A stretch of 8,518 bases of DNA from an uncultured bacterium. Its GTDB lineage: Bacteria; Patescibacteriota; CALEFQ01. The stretch lies in NCBI GenBank assembly GCA_937877125.1, contig CALEFQ010000088.1:1-8518 (forward strand), written 5' to 3'. This document shows, in pieces, positions 1-6,556 of the stretch (its first letter is position 1; each line of letters opens with the position of its first letter). Position numbers and translations under genes: made by a program. Under the pieces are notes generated by a model. It saw only the letters and a list, made by a program, of their open reading frames with translations. It did no database searches and was not told the DNA's origin.

Positions 1-891
1 GCGGCGCGGGCGCACATCGAAAAAATCATCCCGGTTATCGAAGCGGCGCGGGCGCAAGCGTCAGTGGTCTGGTCGGAGCTTGATTTTTTGGCGGTCGTCG
101 AGGGCGCCGGTTTATTACCTTCGCTTTTAGTCGGGGTGAACACGGCCAAAACTTTAAGTTTCGCCCTGAAAAAGCCGTTGCTTCCGGTCAATCATATTGT
201 CGGGCACATTTATGCCAACTGGCTGGGGCGTCCCCGGGACACGATCAAATTTCCCTTGATCGCGCTGGTGGTTTCCGGCGGTCATACGGAATTACTGCTG
301 ATGAAAGACCATTGGAATTTTAATCGCTTAGGCGGCACCCTGGATGACGCCGCCGGGGAAGCGTTTGACAAGATCGCTAATCTACTAAAACTTGGGTATC
401 CCGGTGGCCCGATCGTTTCCCGGCGGGCACAGCGCGGGCGAGCGGACGCATTTTCTTTTCCGCGGGCGCTGTTGGATCAGGATAATTATGATTTCAGTTT
501 TTCCGGTCTTAAAACAGCCGTCATTAACCAGGTCCGTCAGCTTGAAAAGAAACAGGCGTTGGCCGCGGCCCAAAAAAATGATTTATGCGCTTCCTTCCAA
601 CAGGCGGCAGTTGATGTTCTGGTCGGCAAGAGCCTTCGGGCGATCGGGGAATACCGTCCCCGCTCATTTGTGCTGGCCGGGGGCGTGGCCGCGAACCAGC
701 GACTGCGGCAGAGTCTGGCTGCGGCGCTCAAAAGCCACTTCCCGGCGGTGGCGTATTATCAGCCGGCCCCTCAGTACTGCGTCGACAACGCGGCCATGAT
801 TGGCGCCGCGGCGTATTTTTTGCACCGCCAGCTTCGAGGTAAACACCGGACCTGGAAAAATCTCGAAGCCTTGCCGGGACTGCATCTTTAG
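1..891 (+). CDS. tsaD: TsaD, tRNA t6A37 threonylcarbamoyltransferase subunit (5' end cut by window)
   Basis: TsaD transfers the threonylcarbamoyl group from threonylcarbamoyl-AMP to A37 of ANN-decoding tRNAs, working in the cytoplasm with TsaB and TsaE. The frame is open from base 1 and gives 296 residues; the family is about 340-350, so roughly 50 N-terminal residues lie outside the window. The visible part starts in the conserved AARAHIEKIIPVIEAA block. Family signatures, numbered from base 1: the two metal-ligand histidines in NHIVGH (H65, H69), VSGGHTELL (91-99), DDAAGEAFDK (115-124), YPGGP (133-137), FSFSGLKTA (166-173), AGGVAANQRLR (226-236), and VDNAAMIGAAAY (261-272) with the C-terminal metal-ligand Asp at 262. 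The usual GPGL in the nucleotide-side loop reads GAGL (35-38), a mild variant. It stops with TAG. An internal ATG at 301 and a GTG at 64 are not real starts, because conserved sequence precedes them. Identification is firm. Confidence 0.96.
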   Translation, partial: AARAHIEKIIPVIEAARAQASVVWSELDFLAVVEGAGLLPSLLVGVNTAKTLSFALKKPLLPVNHIVGHIYANWLGRPRDTIKFPLIALVVSGGHTELLLMKDHWNFNRLGGTLDDAAGEAFDKIANLLKLGYPGGPIVSRRAQRGRADAFSFPRALLDQDNYDFSFSGLKTAVINQVRQLEKKQALAAAQKNDLCASFQQAAVDVLVGKSLRAIGEYRPRSFVLAGGVAANQRLRQSLAAALKSHFPAVAYYQPAPQYCVDNAAMIGAAAYFLHRQLRGKHRTWKNLEALPGLHL

Positions 892-911
892 AAAAATTAA
901 AAGATTAAAAA

Positions 912-988
912 TAAAATCCAAAAGAAATTCAAAAACTAAAGATTAAAAATTTTTTCATCCTTTGCCTTTAGATTTCTTTTAGATTTTA
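912..988. repeat. Heptamer-type hairpin element 1 (tsaD / TPR gap)
   Basis: Imperfect inverted repeat in the A/T-rich spacer after tsaD. The left arm is 912-941 and the right arm 966-988. The right arm pairs with the left arm at 22 of 23 positions if the 7 bases at 929-935 (TCAAAAA) are bulged out, which is exactly one repeat unit. The arms are built from degenerate A-rich 7-mers such as AAAGATT and TAAAATC. No clean terminator T-run follows the right arm. This is the most diverged of the four intergenic copies, so membership in the family rests on structure more than on sequence. Confidence 0.6.
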
Positions 989-1012
989 ACCTTCAAACTT
1001 TCTGCTCGGTCC

Positions 1013-1040
1013 TTGTAATTATATTCAAGTCCGCTAAGAT
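1013..1040 (+). promoter_or_regulatory. Probable promoter of the TPR gene
   Basis: TTGTAA at 1013-1018 (4/6 to the -35 consensus), a 16-bp spacer, then TAAGAT at 1035-1040 (4/6 to -10). The -10 box ends only 9 bases before the ATG at 1050, so a start point about 7 bases downstream would give a leaderless or nearly leaderless mRNA. The 8-mer GCTAAGAT recurs at the proposed uppP promoter (5613-5620). Inferred from sequence only. Confidence 0.5.
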
Positions 1041-1049
1041 GATTAGGCG

Positions 1050-2498
1050 ATGAAATTTTCCCTTAAAAAAATAAAGTTTCCCCGCTGGCTGATCATTATC
1101 GGGGTGATCGCGGCGATTCTTTTGGTCGTTTTTTTGGTTTTGAAGCTGAGCGGAGTTTTTGACGAAATGGCGGCGACTTATGTCGCGCGGGGCGATCAAC
1201 TGGTGGCGGACGGCGCTTATTCCGAGGCTGCGCAAGAATATGCTTATGCGCTGGCGCTGAAAGACCTGGACGGGCAGTCTGCCTACCAGGCCTATCTGAA
1301 ACGCGCCGAGATTTTTCAGCGCAAACGAAATTACGACGCCGCGATCGAAGAACTGACGGCGGCCACTAAATTGCGCGCCCGCCAAAAAGACGCCTGGCTG
1401 ATGTTGGGACAAGTTTCGCTGTCGGCGCGACTGACTCCGGCGGCAATATCGGCCCTGGAAAAAGCCAGAAGTTTAGACGGCCAGGATCCTAATATTCTCC
1501 GTCTGCTCGGTTTGGGCTACTTCCGCCAGGGCCAAACGGAAAAAGCGGCAGACCTCCTGAGCCGGGCGATAGCGGCTGATCCGGAAAACCAGTCGGGATA
1601 TTATTATGCCGCTTTGGTCGCGCTAGAGAGCGACCTGGGCCGGGCCGACCAATGGGCCGGCGACAGCCTGAAACGCGAGGGATCGTTTAGTGCCGCGGCG
1701 CAAAAATTGCAAAGCCGGATCGAAGAGCTTTCCCAGCGCGCTGGCCAGACCGAAGGAACGATTTCGCTGGAAGCGTACCAAAAGGTTTTGCGCGGCTGGG
1801 TTTATGCCGAAGTCGGAGAAAATGAAGTGGCTTGCCGGCTGGCGCAAGAGGCTTTGTTGCTGGTTGATAATTATCGCGATGCCTGGGTGCTGAAAGGGTT
1901 CGCCGAAATCGAACTCCGAGACTGGGCGGAAGCCGAAAGTTCCCTGTCTCGAGCGGCCGAAATTGATCCTACTTACGGTCAGGTGAATTATTTGCAGGCC
2001 AAGGCGGCGTCAGGTTTAGGATCGGACGAGGAAGCCGGGGCGCTTTATCGGAAAGCGCTGGATCTCGGTTACCGCCAGTACCAAGTTTATCTTGACTACG
2101 CTCGTTTATTAATTAAGCAGCAAGATTACCAAGCCGCGGTCCAGCAGCTTCGCGCGGCTTATAAAATTGATCCCTGGGAGATCGCCGGGGTCGAGCCGCT
2201 TGTTTATTTATTGGGAAAATATTTAGATCAAGCCCCGGCCGGCTTAGAGATAGCGCTGGCCCTGGATCGGCATTGGCAGACGAACCGGACTCGCGCGCTA
2301 TCGGCACTCGGTTATGCCCTGGCGGGAGATGACGCGACCGCCCTTAATTTTGTCGATCAGGCGCTAAGCCGCGACAGTTTGGACCCTCTGGCTTATTTCG
2401 TCCGGGGGATAGTTAATCACGATCCGGCCGATTTTGAACGAGCCATTGATCGAGATTTTGACGGGCAAGTGGCCGAGTGGGCGAGAGCAGAGATTTAA
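1050..2498 (+). CDS. Membrane-anchored tetratricopeptide-repeat (TPR) protein
   Basis: A 482-residue protein of unknown exact role. The N-terminus is basic (MKFSLKKIKFPR) and is followed by one hydrophobic helix at about residues 13-34 with no obvious signal-peptidase site. Positive-inside reasoning suggests a signal anchor with the rest outside the membrane. The remainder is mostly helical TPR-like repeats: about 41-70, 79-109, 114-146, 148-178, 275-308, 309-342, 343-375 and 413-444. Several show the canonical ending with Ala-rich helix B and a DP turn (IAADPEN, AEIDPTY, YKIDPWE). TPR arrays are protein-protein scaffolds; in this setting it could help assemble pili or envelope complexes, but nothing in the sequence names a partner. 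The start is the ATG just after a likely promoter, with no Shine-Dalgarno site. The TAA stop is also the first three bases of the next hairpin arm. The product class is firm, the function open. Confidence 0.9.
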   Translation: MKFSLKKIKFPRWLIIIGVIAAILLVVFLVLKLSGVFDEMAATYVARGDQLVADGAYSEAAQEYAYALALKDLDGQSAYQAYLKRAEIFQRKRNYDAAIEELTAATKLRARQKDAWLMLGQVSLSARLTPAAISALEKARSLDGQDPNILRLLGLGYFRQGQTEKAADLLSRAIAADPENQSGYYYAALVALESDLGRADQWAGDSLKREGSFSAAAQKLQSRIEELSQRAGQTEGTISLEAYQKVLRGWVYAEVGENEVACRLAQEALLLVDNYRDAWVLKGFAEIELRDWAEAESSLSRAAEIDPTYGQVNYLQAKAASGLGSDEEAGALYRKALDLGYRQYQVYLDYARLLIKQQDYQAAVQQLRAAYKIDPWEIAGVEPLVYLLGKYLDQAPAGLEIALALDRHWQTNRTRALSALGYALAGDDATALNFVDQALSRDSLDPLAYFVRGIVNHDPADFERAIDRDFDGQVAEWARAEI

Positions 2499-2607
2499 GT
2501 CAAAAGTCAAAGGTAAAAAGTAAAAAATTTCTTAAAAAATAAGCACGGCGGTGCTTATTTTTTATTCCGTTTGTTTTTTTGACTTTTGACCTTTGACTTT
2601 TGACTTA
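2496..2607. repeat. Heptamer hairpin element 2, filling the convergent TPR / pilB gap
   Basis: Large inverted repeat with arms at 2496-2524 and 2579-2607, matching at 27 of 29 positions. The arms are tandem 7-mers: AAAGTCA-type on the left and TGACTTT-type on the right. A separate perfect terminator hairpin (2534-2563) sits in the middle. The element occupies the whole intergenic gap: its first bases are the TPR stop codon, and its last base is one base away from the pilB stop codon. Confidence 0.85.
2534..2563. terminator. Bidirectional intrinsic terminator between convergent genes
   Basis: Perfect 13-bp stem: AAAAAATAAGCAC at 2534-2546, loop GGCG at 2547-2550, GTGCTTATTTTTT at 2551-2563. 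The A-run on one side and the T-run on the other give a G/C-containing hairpin followed by T6 on either strand, so it can end both the TPR transcript (+) and the pilB transcript (-). It is nested inside the larger heptamer hairpin. Confidence 0.88.
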
Positions 2608-2608
2608 T

Positions 2609-4291
2609 CTAAGTGACCCGAGCCACTTCGTCAATATCTGTGATCCCCTCAATAGCTTTGTAAACTCCGTCCTGGGCCATGGTCGTCATGCCGCTGCGCA
2701 CGGCGGCTTCAAAAATTTCAGCCGTGGTGGCGGCGGACATTACCAGTTTTTCCATATCCCGGTCGATTTTAAACAATTCATAAATACCGATCCGGCCTTT
2801 AAAACCGGTGCCGTGGCAATTGGCACAGCCGTCCTGATGGGGACGGAAAAGCTTGTCAATCGCGGGTAGGGTGACGGTGGTTCCCGGAACGTCAAACATC
2901 CGGTGAATCAGCGCCATGGTTTTTTCATCCGGTTTGAATTCTTCGCGGCAACTTGGGCATAATTTTCGGACCAGGCGCTGGGCAATCACGGCGTTGATCG
3001 CGGGGGAAATGATAAAAGGCCTGACGCCCATGTCGATCAGGCGGGGAATGACGCCGGCGGCGTCGTTGGTGTGCAGAGTTGAAAAAACCAAGTGTCCGGT
3101 GAGGGCGGCATTGAGCGCGGTCTCGGCGGTTTCCAGGTCGCGGATTTCTCCGACCATGACGATATCGGGATCCTGGCGCAAAATTGATTTCAAGCCGGTA
3201 GCGAAATCGTAGCCCTTGTCTTTTTCCACTTGGGTCTGGGAAATACCCGGGAGGCGATACTCGATCGGGTTTTCCAGTGTGATGATCTTGATTTCCGGTT
3301 TTCGGACGTGATTAAGGAAAGCGTAAAGCGACGTGGTTTTTCCTGATCCGGTCGGGCCGGTCGTCAGGATCATGCCGTTGGGCTTCTCGATTTCCATTTT
3401 GATTTTATTGTAGTCGCGGGGGGCCAGGCCCAAGTCGTTGATATTGAGGCTCATGGCGCCGATGCCCAGCAGACGCAAGACCACCGTCTCGCCGTAGCCG
3501 GAGGGAAGGATGGACGTGCGGACATCGATTTTACGGTCGCCAATAGTCACGGTAAACCGGCCGTCTTGGGGAACTTCCGTAATATTGATTTTCAATTCCG
3601 ATAGCAGTTTGATGCGGCTAATGATCGGTTGGTGCGCTTCTTTCGGCAGGTAAGCGATATCCTGCAAAACGCCGTCGATTCGATAGCGTAGTTTAGTCTG
3701 TTTGTCCTCCGGTTCCAGGTGGATGTCCGAGGCGTCGCTTTGCACCGCGCCGGCCAGGATCACGTCAAGCACCTTGGTCATCGGCATGGTTTTTATCTTG
3801 GTTTCCAGTTCCTGTAAGTTTTGGATATCTTTCCGGAAAGAAGACAGTTCTTCCTTGGTCAGCTCGATCTTTATTTTTTTCTCGCGCGGGCGGGGCACGC
3901 GGGCTCGCTCGTAGGCGGCCAGGCCGTCTTTCAGGCTGCTGTCGGAAATTAGGTAAATCTCGTGCTGGTATTCCTGGTCGTGAATCGCCTGTAGGAGCGA
4001 AGCCAGTTCTTTGGTGGTGGGATCAGTTGTGCCGATTTTCAGTTTCCTCTTTTGCTCGGAAAAAACAACTGCTTTGGCGGCGGCCGCCGCTTCTTTGGGT
4101 ATCAAACTGACCATTTCCGGATTGAGCGGAAAATTGTGCAAATTAAAATAAGGCACCCGGCTGTTTTCTGCTTTTCGCTGGACGGCCCTTTCCTCCATGT
4201 CGCGGTTGATTGACTGTAGCGAGTGCTGGACCTTTTTCGCTTTGGCCGCTTTCTTCAGCGCCTGCTCGAAACTTTGGTCGGTGTTAGCCAT
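2609..4291 (-). CDS. pilB: PilB/GspE-family type IV pilus (type II secretion) assembly ATPase
   Basis: A cytoplasmic hexameric ATPase of 560 residues that would power pilin polymerisation at the inner-membrane platform. A Lys/Ala-rich helix (about 1-45) leads into a short T2SSE/MshE-type N-domain (about 46-130), then a charged linker, the N2 domain (about 168-275) and the RecA-like motor. Visible motifs: Walker [10 protein letters not shown] (312-320), Asp box [10 protein letters not shown] (337-346), Walker [13 protein letters not shown] (374-385), His box [12 protein letters not shown] (398-409). A four-cysteine zinc motif is present (C445, C448, C489, C492), which separates PilB/GspE from the retraction ATPase PilT. 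The full set and normal length suggest an active enzyme. No pilC, pilT, pilM or pilin gene is in the window, so its partners are elsewhere. The start ATG has its own TATAAT promoter and no Shine-Dalgarno site; the stop is TAG. GspE of a secretion system is the alternative name. Confidence 0.94.
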   Translation of the reverse strand: MANTDQSFEQALKKAAKAKKVQHSLQSINRDMEERAVQRKAENSRVPYFNLHNFPLNPEMVSLIPKEAAAAAKAVVFSEQKRKLKIGTTDPTTKELASLLQAIHDQEYQHEIYLISDSSLKDGLAAYERARVPRPREKKIKIELTKEELSSFRKDIQNLQELETKIKTMPMTKVLDVILAGAVQSDASDIHLEPEDKQTKLRYRIDGVLQDIAYLPKEAHQPIISRIKLLSELKINITEVPQDGRFTVTIGDRKIDVRTSILPSGYGETVVLRLLGIGAMSLNINDLGLAPRDYNKIKMEIEKPNGMILTTGPTGSGKTTSLYAFLNHVRKPEIKIITLENPIEYRLPGISQTQVEKDKGYDFATGLKSILRQDPDIVMVGEIRDLETAETALNAALTGHLVFSTLHTNDAAGVIPRLIDMGVRPFIISPAINAVIAQRLVRKLCPSCREEFKPDEKTMALIHRMFDVPGTTVTLPAIDKLFRPHQDGCANCHGTGFKGRIGIYELFKIDRDMEKLVMSAATTAEIFEAAVRSGMTTMAQDGVYKAIEGITDIDEVARVT

Positions 4292-4301
4292 AAAATAAAA
4301 A

Positions 4302-4320
4302 ATTAGCGGTTAACGCTAAT
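4302..4320 (-). promoter_or_regulatory. Palindrome with T-run between pilB -10 box and start codon
   Basis: Inverted repeat ATTAGCG / CGCTAAT (4302-4308 and 4314-4320, 7-bp stem, 5-base loop). On the minus strand it is followed by T-rich sequence (TTTTT-A-TTTT) up to the pilB ATG. It starts directly against the -10 box, so it spans the expected transcription start. It could be a repressor operator, or a terminator for transcripts coming from the DHH gene upstream. A classical attenuator for pilB itself is less likely, because the first stem arm would lie before the expected start point. Confidence 0.5.
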
Positions 4321-4350
4321 ATTATAGCATTTTTTAGCCCCGGCAGTCTA
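4321..4350 (-). promoter_or_regulatory. Probable pilB promoter (extended -10)
   Basis: Read on the minus strand: TGCTATAAT at 4329-4321, a perfect TATAAT (4326-4321) with the extended TGn element. A weak -35-like TAGACT lies at 4350-4345 with an 18-base spacer. The start point is expected near 4314, giving a leader of about 23 bases before the ATG at 4291. This separates pilB from the DHH gene as its own transcription unit. Confidence 0.65.
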
Positions 4351-4375
4351 TGCCCGCGGCTGGCCGAGGAGACTA

Positions 4376-4400
4376 TTGCGCCAGATGAAAATTGGCGCAA
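4376..4400. repeat. Perfect inverted repeat after the DHH gene
   Basis: TTGCGCCA (4376-4383) and TGGCGCAA (4393-4400) form a perfect 8-bp stem with a 9-base loop, starting 9 bases beyond the stop codon of the DHH gene. No T-run follows on the minus strand, so it is not a classical intrinsic terminator. It may stabilise the 3' end of that mRNA or bind a dimeric regulator. Confidence 0.5.
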
Positions 4401-4409
4401 GCCAGGTTG

Positions 4410-5546
4410 TTATTTAGCCGGCTGTTTTTCTTTGATAGTTTTGATGATTTCTTTTTCGGCGGCCAGCAAGTCGTCACGCTCCAGGTCAAAAGAGGCCAGG
4501 TGCTCATGCCCGTTGCCGTTAAAATGACTGGCCAGCTTGGCGGCATTTTGTCCGCCGGCGGTGAAAATAATCCCGCGAATTTTCTTGGGGGCGAAGCGGG
4601 CCAGCACCAGGATGATTTCGGCGTCGGGGGAGCTGGCGATTAATTCTTCCGCGATTCCTTCTAGGTCACAGAGGGTCGCGCCGGATTTTTCAAAATCAGG
4701 GATATCGGCCAGGGTCCAGACCAGCCGCTGGTTTGGCTCGTACTGGATGCGGGCGAGCAGGCGGCCCCACAGTTTCAGCGTGGCTAATTTTTTGGTCCGG
4801 TATAGGCGCTGGATGATCGTTTGTTGGTCGGCGCCGGCGGCGATCAGTTCGGACGCGGCCTGAAAAGCTTGGGGAGTGGTGCGCTCATTCTGAAAACTAT
4901 TAGTGTCGGCGATAATTCCGGTCAGGAGGCAAGTGGCGATGTCATTGTTGATCAAATTTTCGCCCCAGCCAGCGGCCAGCCGGTAGAGAATTTCGGCGGT
5001 TGAGGTGGCAGTAAGATCAATCAGATTGATGTTGCCGTAATTTTCGTTGCTGGCGCGGTGATCAATATTGATGACTGGCGTTTCGTAGAAAAAATCGGCG
5101 TTTTCTTCGTACAGTTTGCCCATATAAGCAAAGTCGGGGCAATTCAGGGCCATCACTAAATCATATTTGGGCTTGGCCAGAGCGGAGGAGACATCCTTGG
5201 TGTTGAAAGAACCTTTCTTGGGCTGGATGTAAATTTTTAGCTGGTCGCCTTCGATCCGATAGCTGAATTCGCCGACTTGGGCGTTAGAAATATTTAGCGA
5301 AATTATGAAATCGCGCGTGCTGGAAAGTTCGGAAGTGATTTGCTGGAAACTGGGCAAAAAATTATAGAGCATATTCGGCAATCCGTGGGCGACGACAGTG
5401 ACATTTTTTTCCAATTTTTTCAAGATTAAATACAGCGCCAGCATACTGCCGACGGAATCGCCGGAAGGATCACGCTTGGTAATGATGAGAATATTTTTCG
5501 CCCGGGTCACCAGGTCTTTTATTTGTTGTTCTTCGCTGAGAACCAT
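4410..5546 (-). CDS. DHH/DHHA1-family (NrnA-like) protein with a degenerate metal site
   Basis: A 378-residue protein with the layout of NrnA/RecJ-like DHH phosphoesterases, which cleave short oligonucleotides or pAp using Mn2+. An N-terminal DHH domain (about 1-220) is followed by a DHHA1 domain (about 240-355). Motif positions can be followed, but ligands differ. Motif I HxxxDxD is K24...S28...D30 (KRDPSGD). The motif II Asp is N135 (LNCPD). Motif III DHH is DHR (162-164). The motif IV Asp is kept (IADTNSF, D214). The DHHA1 glycine motif is NGNGHEH (343-349) instead of GGGH. Four expected metal ligands are therefore missing, so catalysis by the standard mechanism is doubtful, although the fold looks intact. 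It may be a binding protein or have altered chemistry. The start ATG sits behind a near-consensus promoter, divergent from uppP. Family membership is firm, activity is not. Confidence 0.88.
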   Translation of the reverse strand: MVLSEEQQIKDLVTRAKNILIITKRDPSGDSVGSMLALYLILKKLEKNVTVVAHGLPNMLYNFLPSFQQITSELSSTRDFIISLNISNAQVGEFSYRIEGDQLKIYIQPKKGSFNTKDVSSALAKPKYDLVMALNCPDFAYMGKLYEENADFFYETPVINIDHRASNENYGNINLIDLTATSTAEILYRLAAGWGENLINNDIATCLLTGIIADTNSFQNERTTPQAFQAASELIAAGADQQTIIQRLYRTKKLATLKLWGRLLARIQYEPNQRLVWTLADIPDFEKSGATLCDLEGIAEELIASSPDAEIILVLARFAPKKIRGIIFTAGGQNAAKLASHFNGNGHEHLASFDLERDDLLAAEKEIIKTIKEKQPAK

Positions 5547-5569
5547 AAGAGGAATTTAAACATCGTTTC

Positions 5570-5598
5570 ATAATACGAAATGGCCAATTTAGTGTCAA
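5570..5598 (-). promoter_or_regulatory. Strong promoter of the DHH gene
   Basis: Read on the minus strand: TTGACA (5598-5593, 6/6), a 17-base spacer, TATTAT (5575-5570, 5/6). Transcription would begin near 5563, giving a leader of about 17 bases before the ATG at 5546. This is the best sigma-70-type promoter in the window. Its -35 box overlaps the -35-like box proposed for uppP on the other strand. Confidence 0.8.
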
Positions 5599-5620
5599 TG
5601 GGGAAAAGATATGCTAAGAT
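5592..5620 (+). promoter_or_regulatory. Probable promoter of the uppP-tsaE operon
   Basis: GTGTCA at 5592-5597 (4/6), a 17-base spacer, and TAAGAT at 5615-5620 (4/6), with TGC directly before it as an extended -10. The box shares the 8-mer GCTAAGAT with the TPR promoter. The heptamer hairpin begins inside its last two bases, so the mRNA leader would consist almost wholly of that hairpin. Confidence 0.45.
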
Positions 5621-5697
5621 AAGTCAAAAGTCAAAAATCAAAAGTCAAAAGTGCGATAATGATGCTTTTGACTTTTGACTTATTACTTTTGACTTAT
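5619..5697. repeat. Heptamer hairpin element 3 in the uppP leader
   Basis: Two arms of exactly five 7-mers each: 5619-5653 (units ATAAGTC, AAAAGTC, AAAAATC, AAAAGTC, AAAAGTG) and 5663-5697, with a 9-base loop. Aligned unit by unit, about 30 of 35 positions pair without any gap. The right arm ends 4 bases before the uppP ATG. The element lies between the putative -10 box and the start codon, so a transcript from that promoter would carry the hairpin against the initiation site. Confidence 0.85.
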
Positions 5698-5701
5698 ATC
5701 G

Positions 5702-6556
5702 ATGCCTTTATTACAAGCCATTGTTTTAGGCTTAGTCCAGGGCCTGACGGAGTTCATCCCGGTTTCCAGTTCCGGGCATTTGGTCATTGTCCCGTACTTG
5801 TTGGGGTGGGAAGCGCCCGGTATCGCGTTTGACACTATTTTACATTTAGGGACTTTGTTGGCGGTGCTGGTTTATTTTTGGCGCGAGTGGCGCCGGCTCC
5901 TGATCGCGGCGGTTTATTTGGTTGGCGGTGTTTTTTCCGCCCGCTGGCGCCAAAAAGTTGATCGCGGCGATGCCGCGCTGCTAGGCTTACTGGTGCTCGG
6001 CACCATCCCGGCCTTGGCGGCTGGATATTTTTTCCAGGACATATTTGAGCAAGCCTTTGACAACGTGGCGCTGGTCGCTCTTTTTTTCCTAGTCACGGCG
6101 GTGCTCTTGGCCGGAGTGGAGCTGTATTTGAAATGGCGTGAGCGGCGCCAACCCGATAAGTCCCAACCGGTAAACCCCCGTTGGGGCGGCGCGCTCCTGG
6201 TCGGCATCATGCAGGCCCTGGCGATTTTTCCCGGACTGTCGCGTTCCGGCCTGACGATCAGCGGGGGAATTTTTTCCGGCCTATCAAGAGAGCGAGCGGC
6301 GCGTTTTTCCTTTTTGCTCTCGTTGCCGATTATCTTGGCGGCCGGCCTGCTGGGAATCTTGGATCTCCAAAAAACTCCGCTGTCGGACGGCGACGGCCTG
6401 GTCTTGCTGATCGGGTTCGCGGTCGCGGCGCTTTCCGGCTGGCTGGCGATTCGCTGGCTGTTGTCATTTCTCAAACGGCGGCCTCTTTATATTTTCTCGA
6501 TTTATTTGATCATTATTAGCGCTTTGATTATTTGGTCGGCGCGTTTAATCCTATGA
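5702..6556 (+). CDS. uppP: Undecaprenyl-diphosphate phosphatase UppP (BacA)
   Basis: An integral membrane enzyme that dephosphorylates undecaprenyl diphosphate to the monophosphate, recycling the lipid carrier for peptidoglycan and surface glycans; extra copies are known to give bacitracin resistance. The 284 residues match the family length (about 270). Signatures: GLTEFIPVSSSGHL (14-27, with E17, S24 and H26), FDTILHLGTLLAVLVYFW (43-60), and the second conserved loop PGLSRSGLTI (177-186, with R181). Both halves of the inverted-repeat fold are present, with several hydrophobic helices between, and the protein ends in a hydrophobic helix. The ATG follows the heptamer hairpin by 4 bases with no Shine-Dalgarno site. 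Its TGA stop overlaps the tsaE start, indicating co-transcription and probably coupled translation. Very confident. Confidence 0.96.
   Translation: MPLLQAIVLGLVQGLTEFIPVSSSGHLVIVPYLLGWEAPGIAFDTILHLGTLLAVLVYFWREWRRLLIAAVYLVGGVFSARWRQKVDRGDAALLGLLVLGTIPALAAGYFFQDIFEQAFDNVALVALFFLVTAVLLAGVELYLKWRERRQPDKSQPVNPRWGGALLVGIMQALAIFPGLSRSGLTISGGIFSGLSRERAARFSFLLSLPIILAAGLLGILDLQKTPLSDGDGLVLLIGFAVAALSGWLAIRWLLSFLKRRPLYIFSIYLIIISALIIWSARLIL

Noticed and set aside
1..56. 14-bp direct repeat GCGGCGCGGGCGCA at 1-14 and 43-56
   Set aside because: It lies within conserved tsaD coding sequence (AARAH and AARAQ) and is explained by Ala/Arg codons, not by a mobile element.
35..123. GAGL instead of GPGL in TsaD as a sign of inactivation
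   Set aside because: All metal-ligand and signature residues visible in the rest of the protein are intact, so a single Ala for Pro is not evidence of loss of function.
2496..2607. CRISPR array or tRNA-like structure
   Set aside because: The repeats are 7 bp and contiguous, with no spacers, no cas genes and no cloverleaf; it is a hairpin of tandem heptamers.
5914..6474. 186-residue minus-strand ORF opposite uppP
   Set aside because: Composition (Ser/Arg/Lys/Pro-rich) is typical of an antisense shadow of a G/C-rich membrane protein gene; uppP is unambiguous.
6532..6552. Upstream TTG start for tsaE (adds MVGAFNP)
   Set aside because: It lies inside the uppP C-terminus, and the added residues have no match to TsaE N-termini; ATG at 6553/6556 with the stop-start overlap is the better start.
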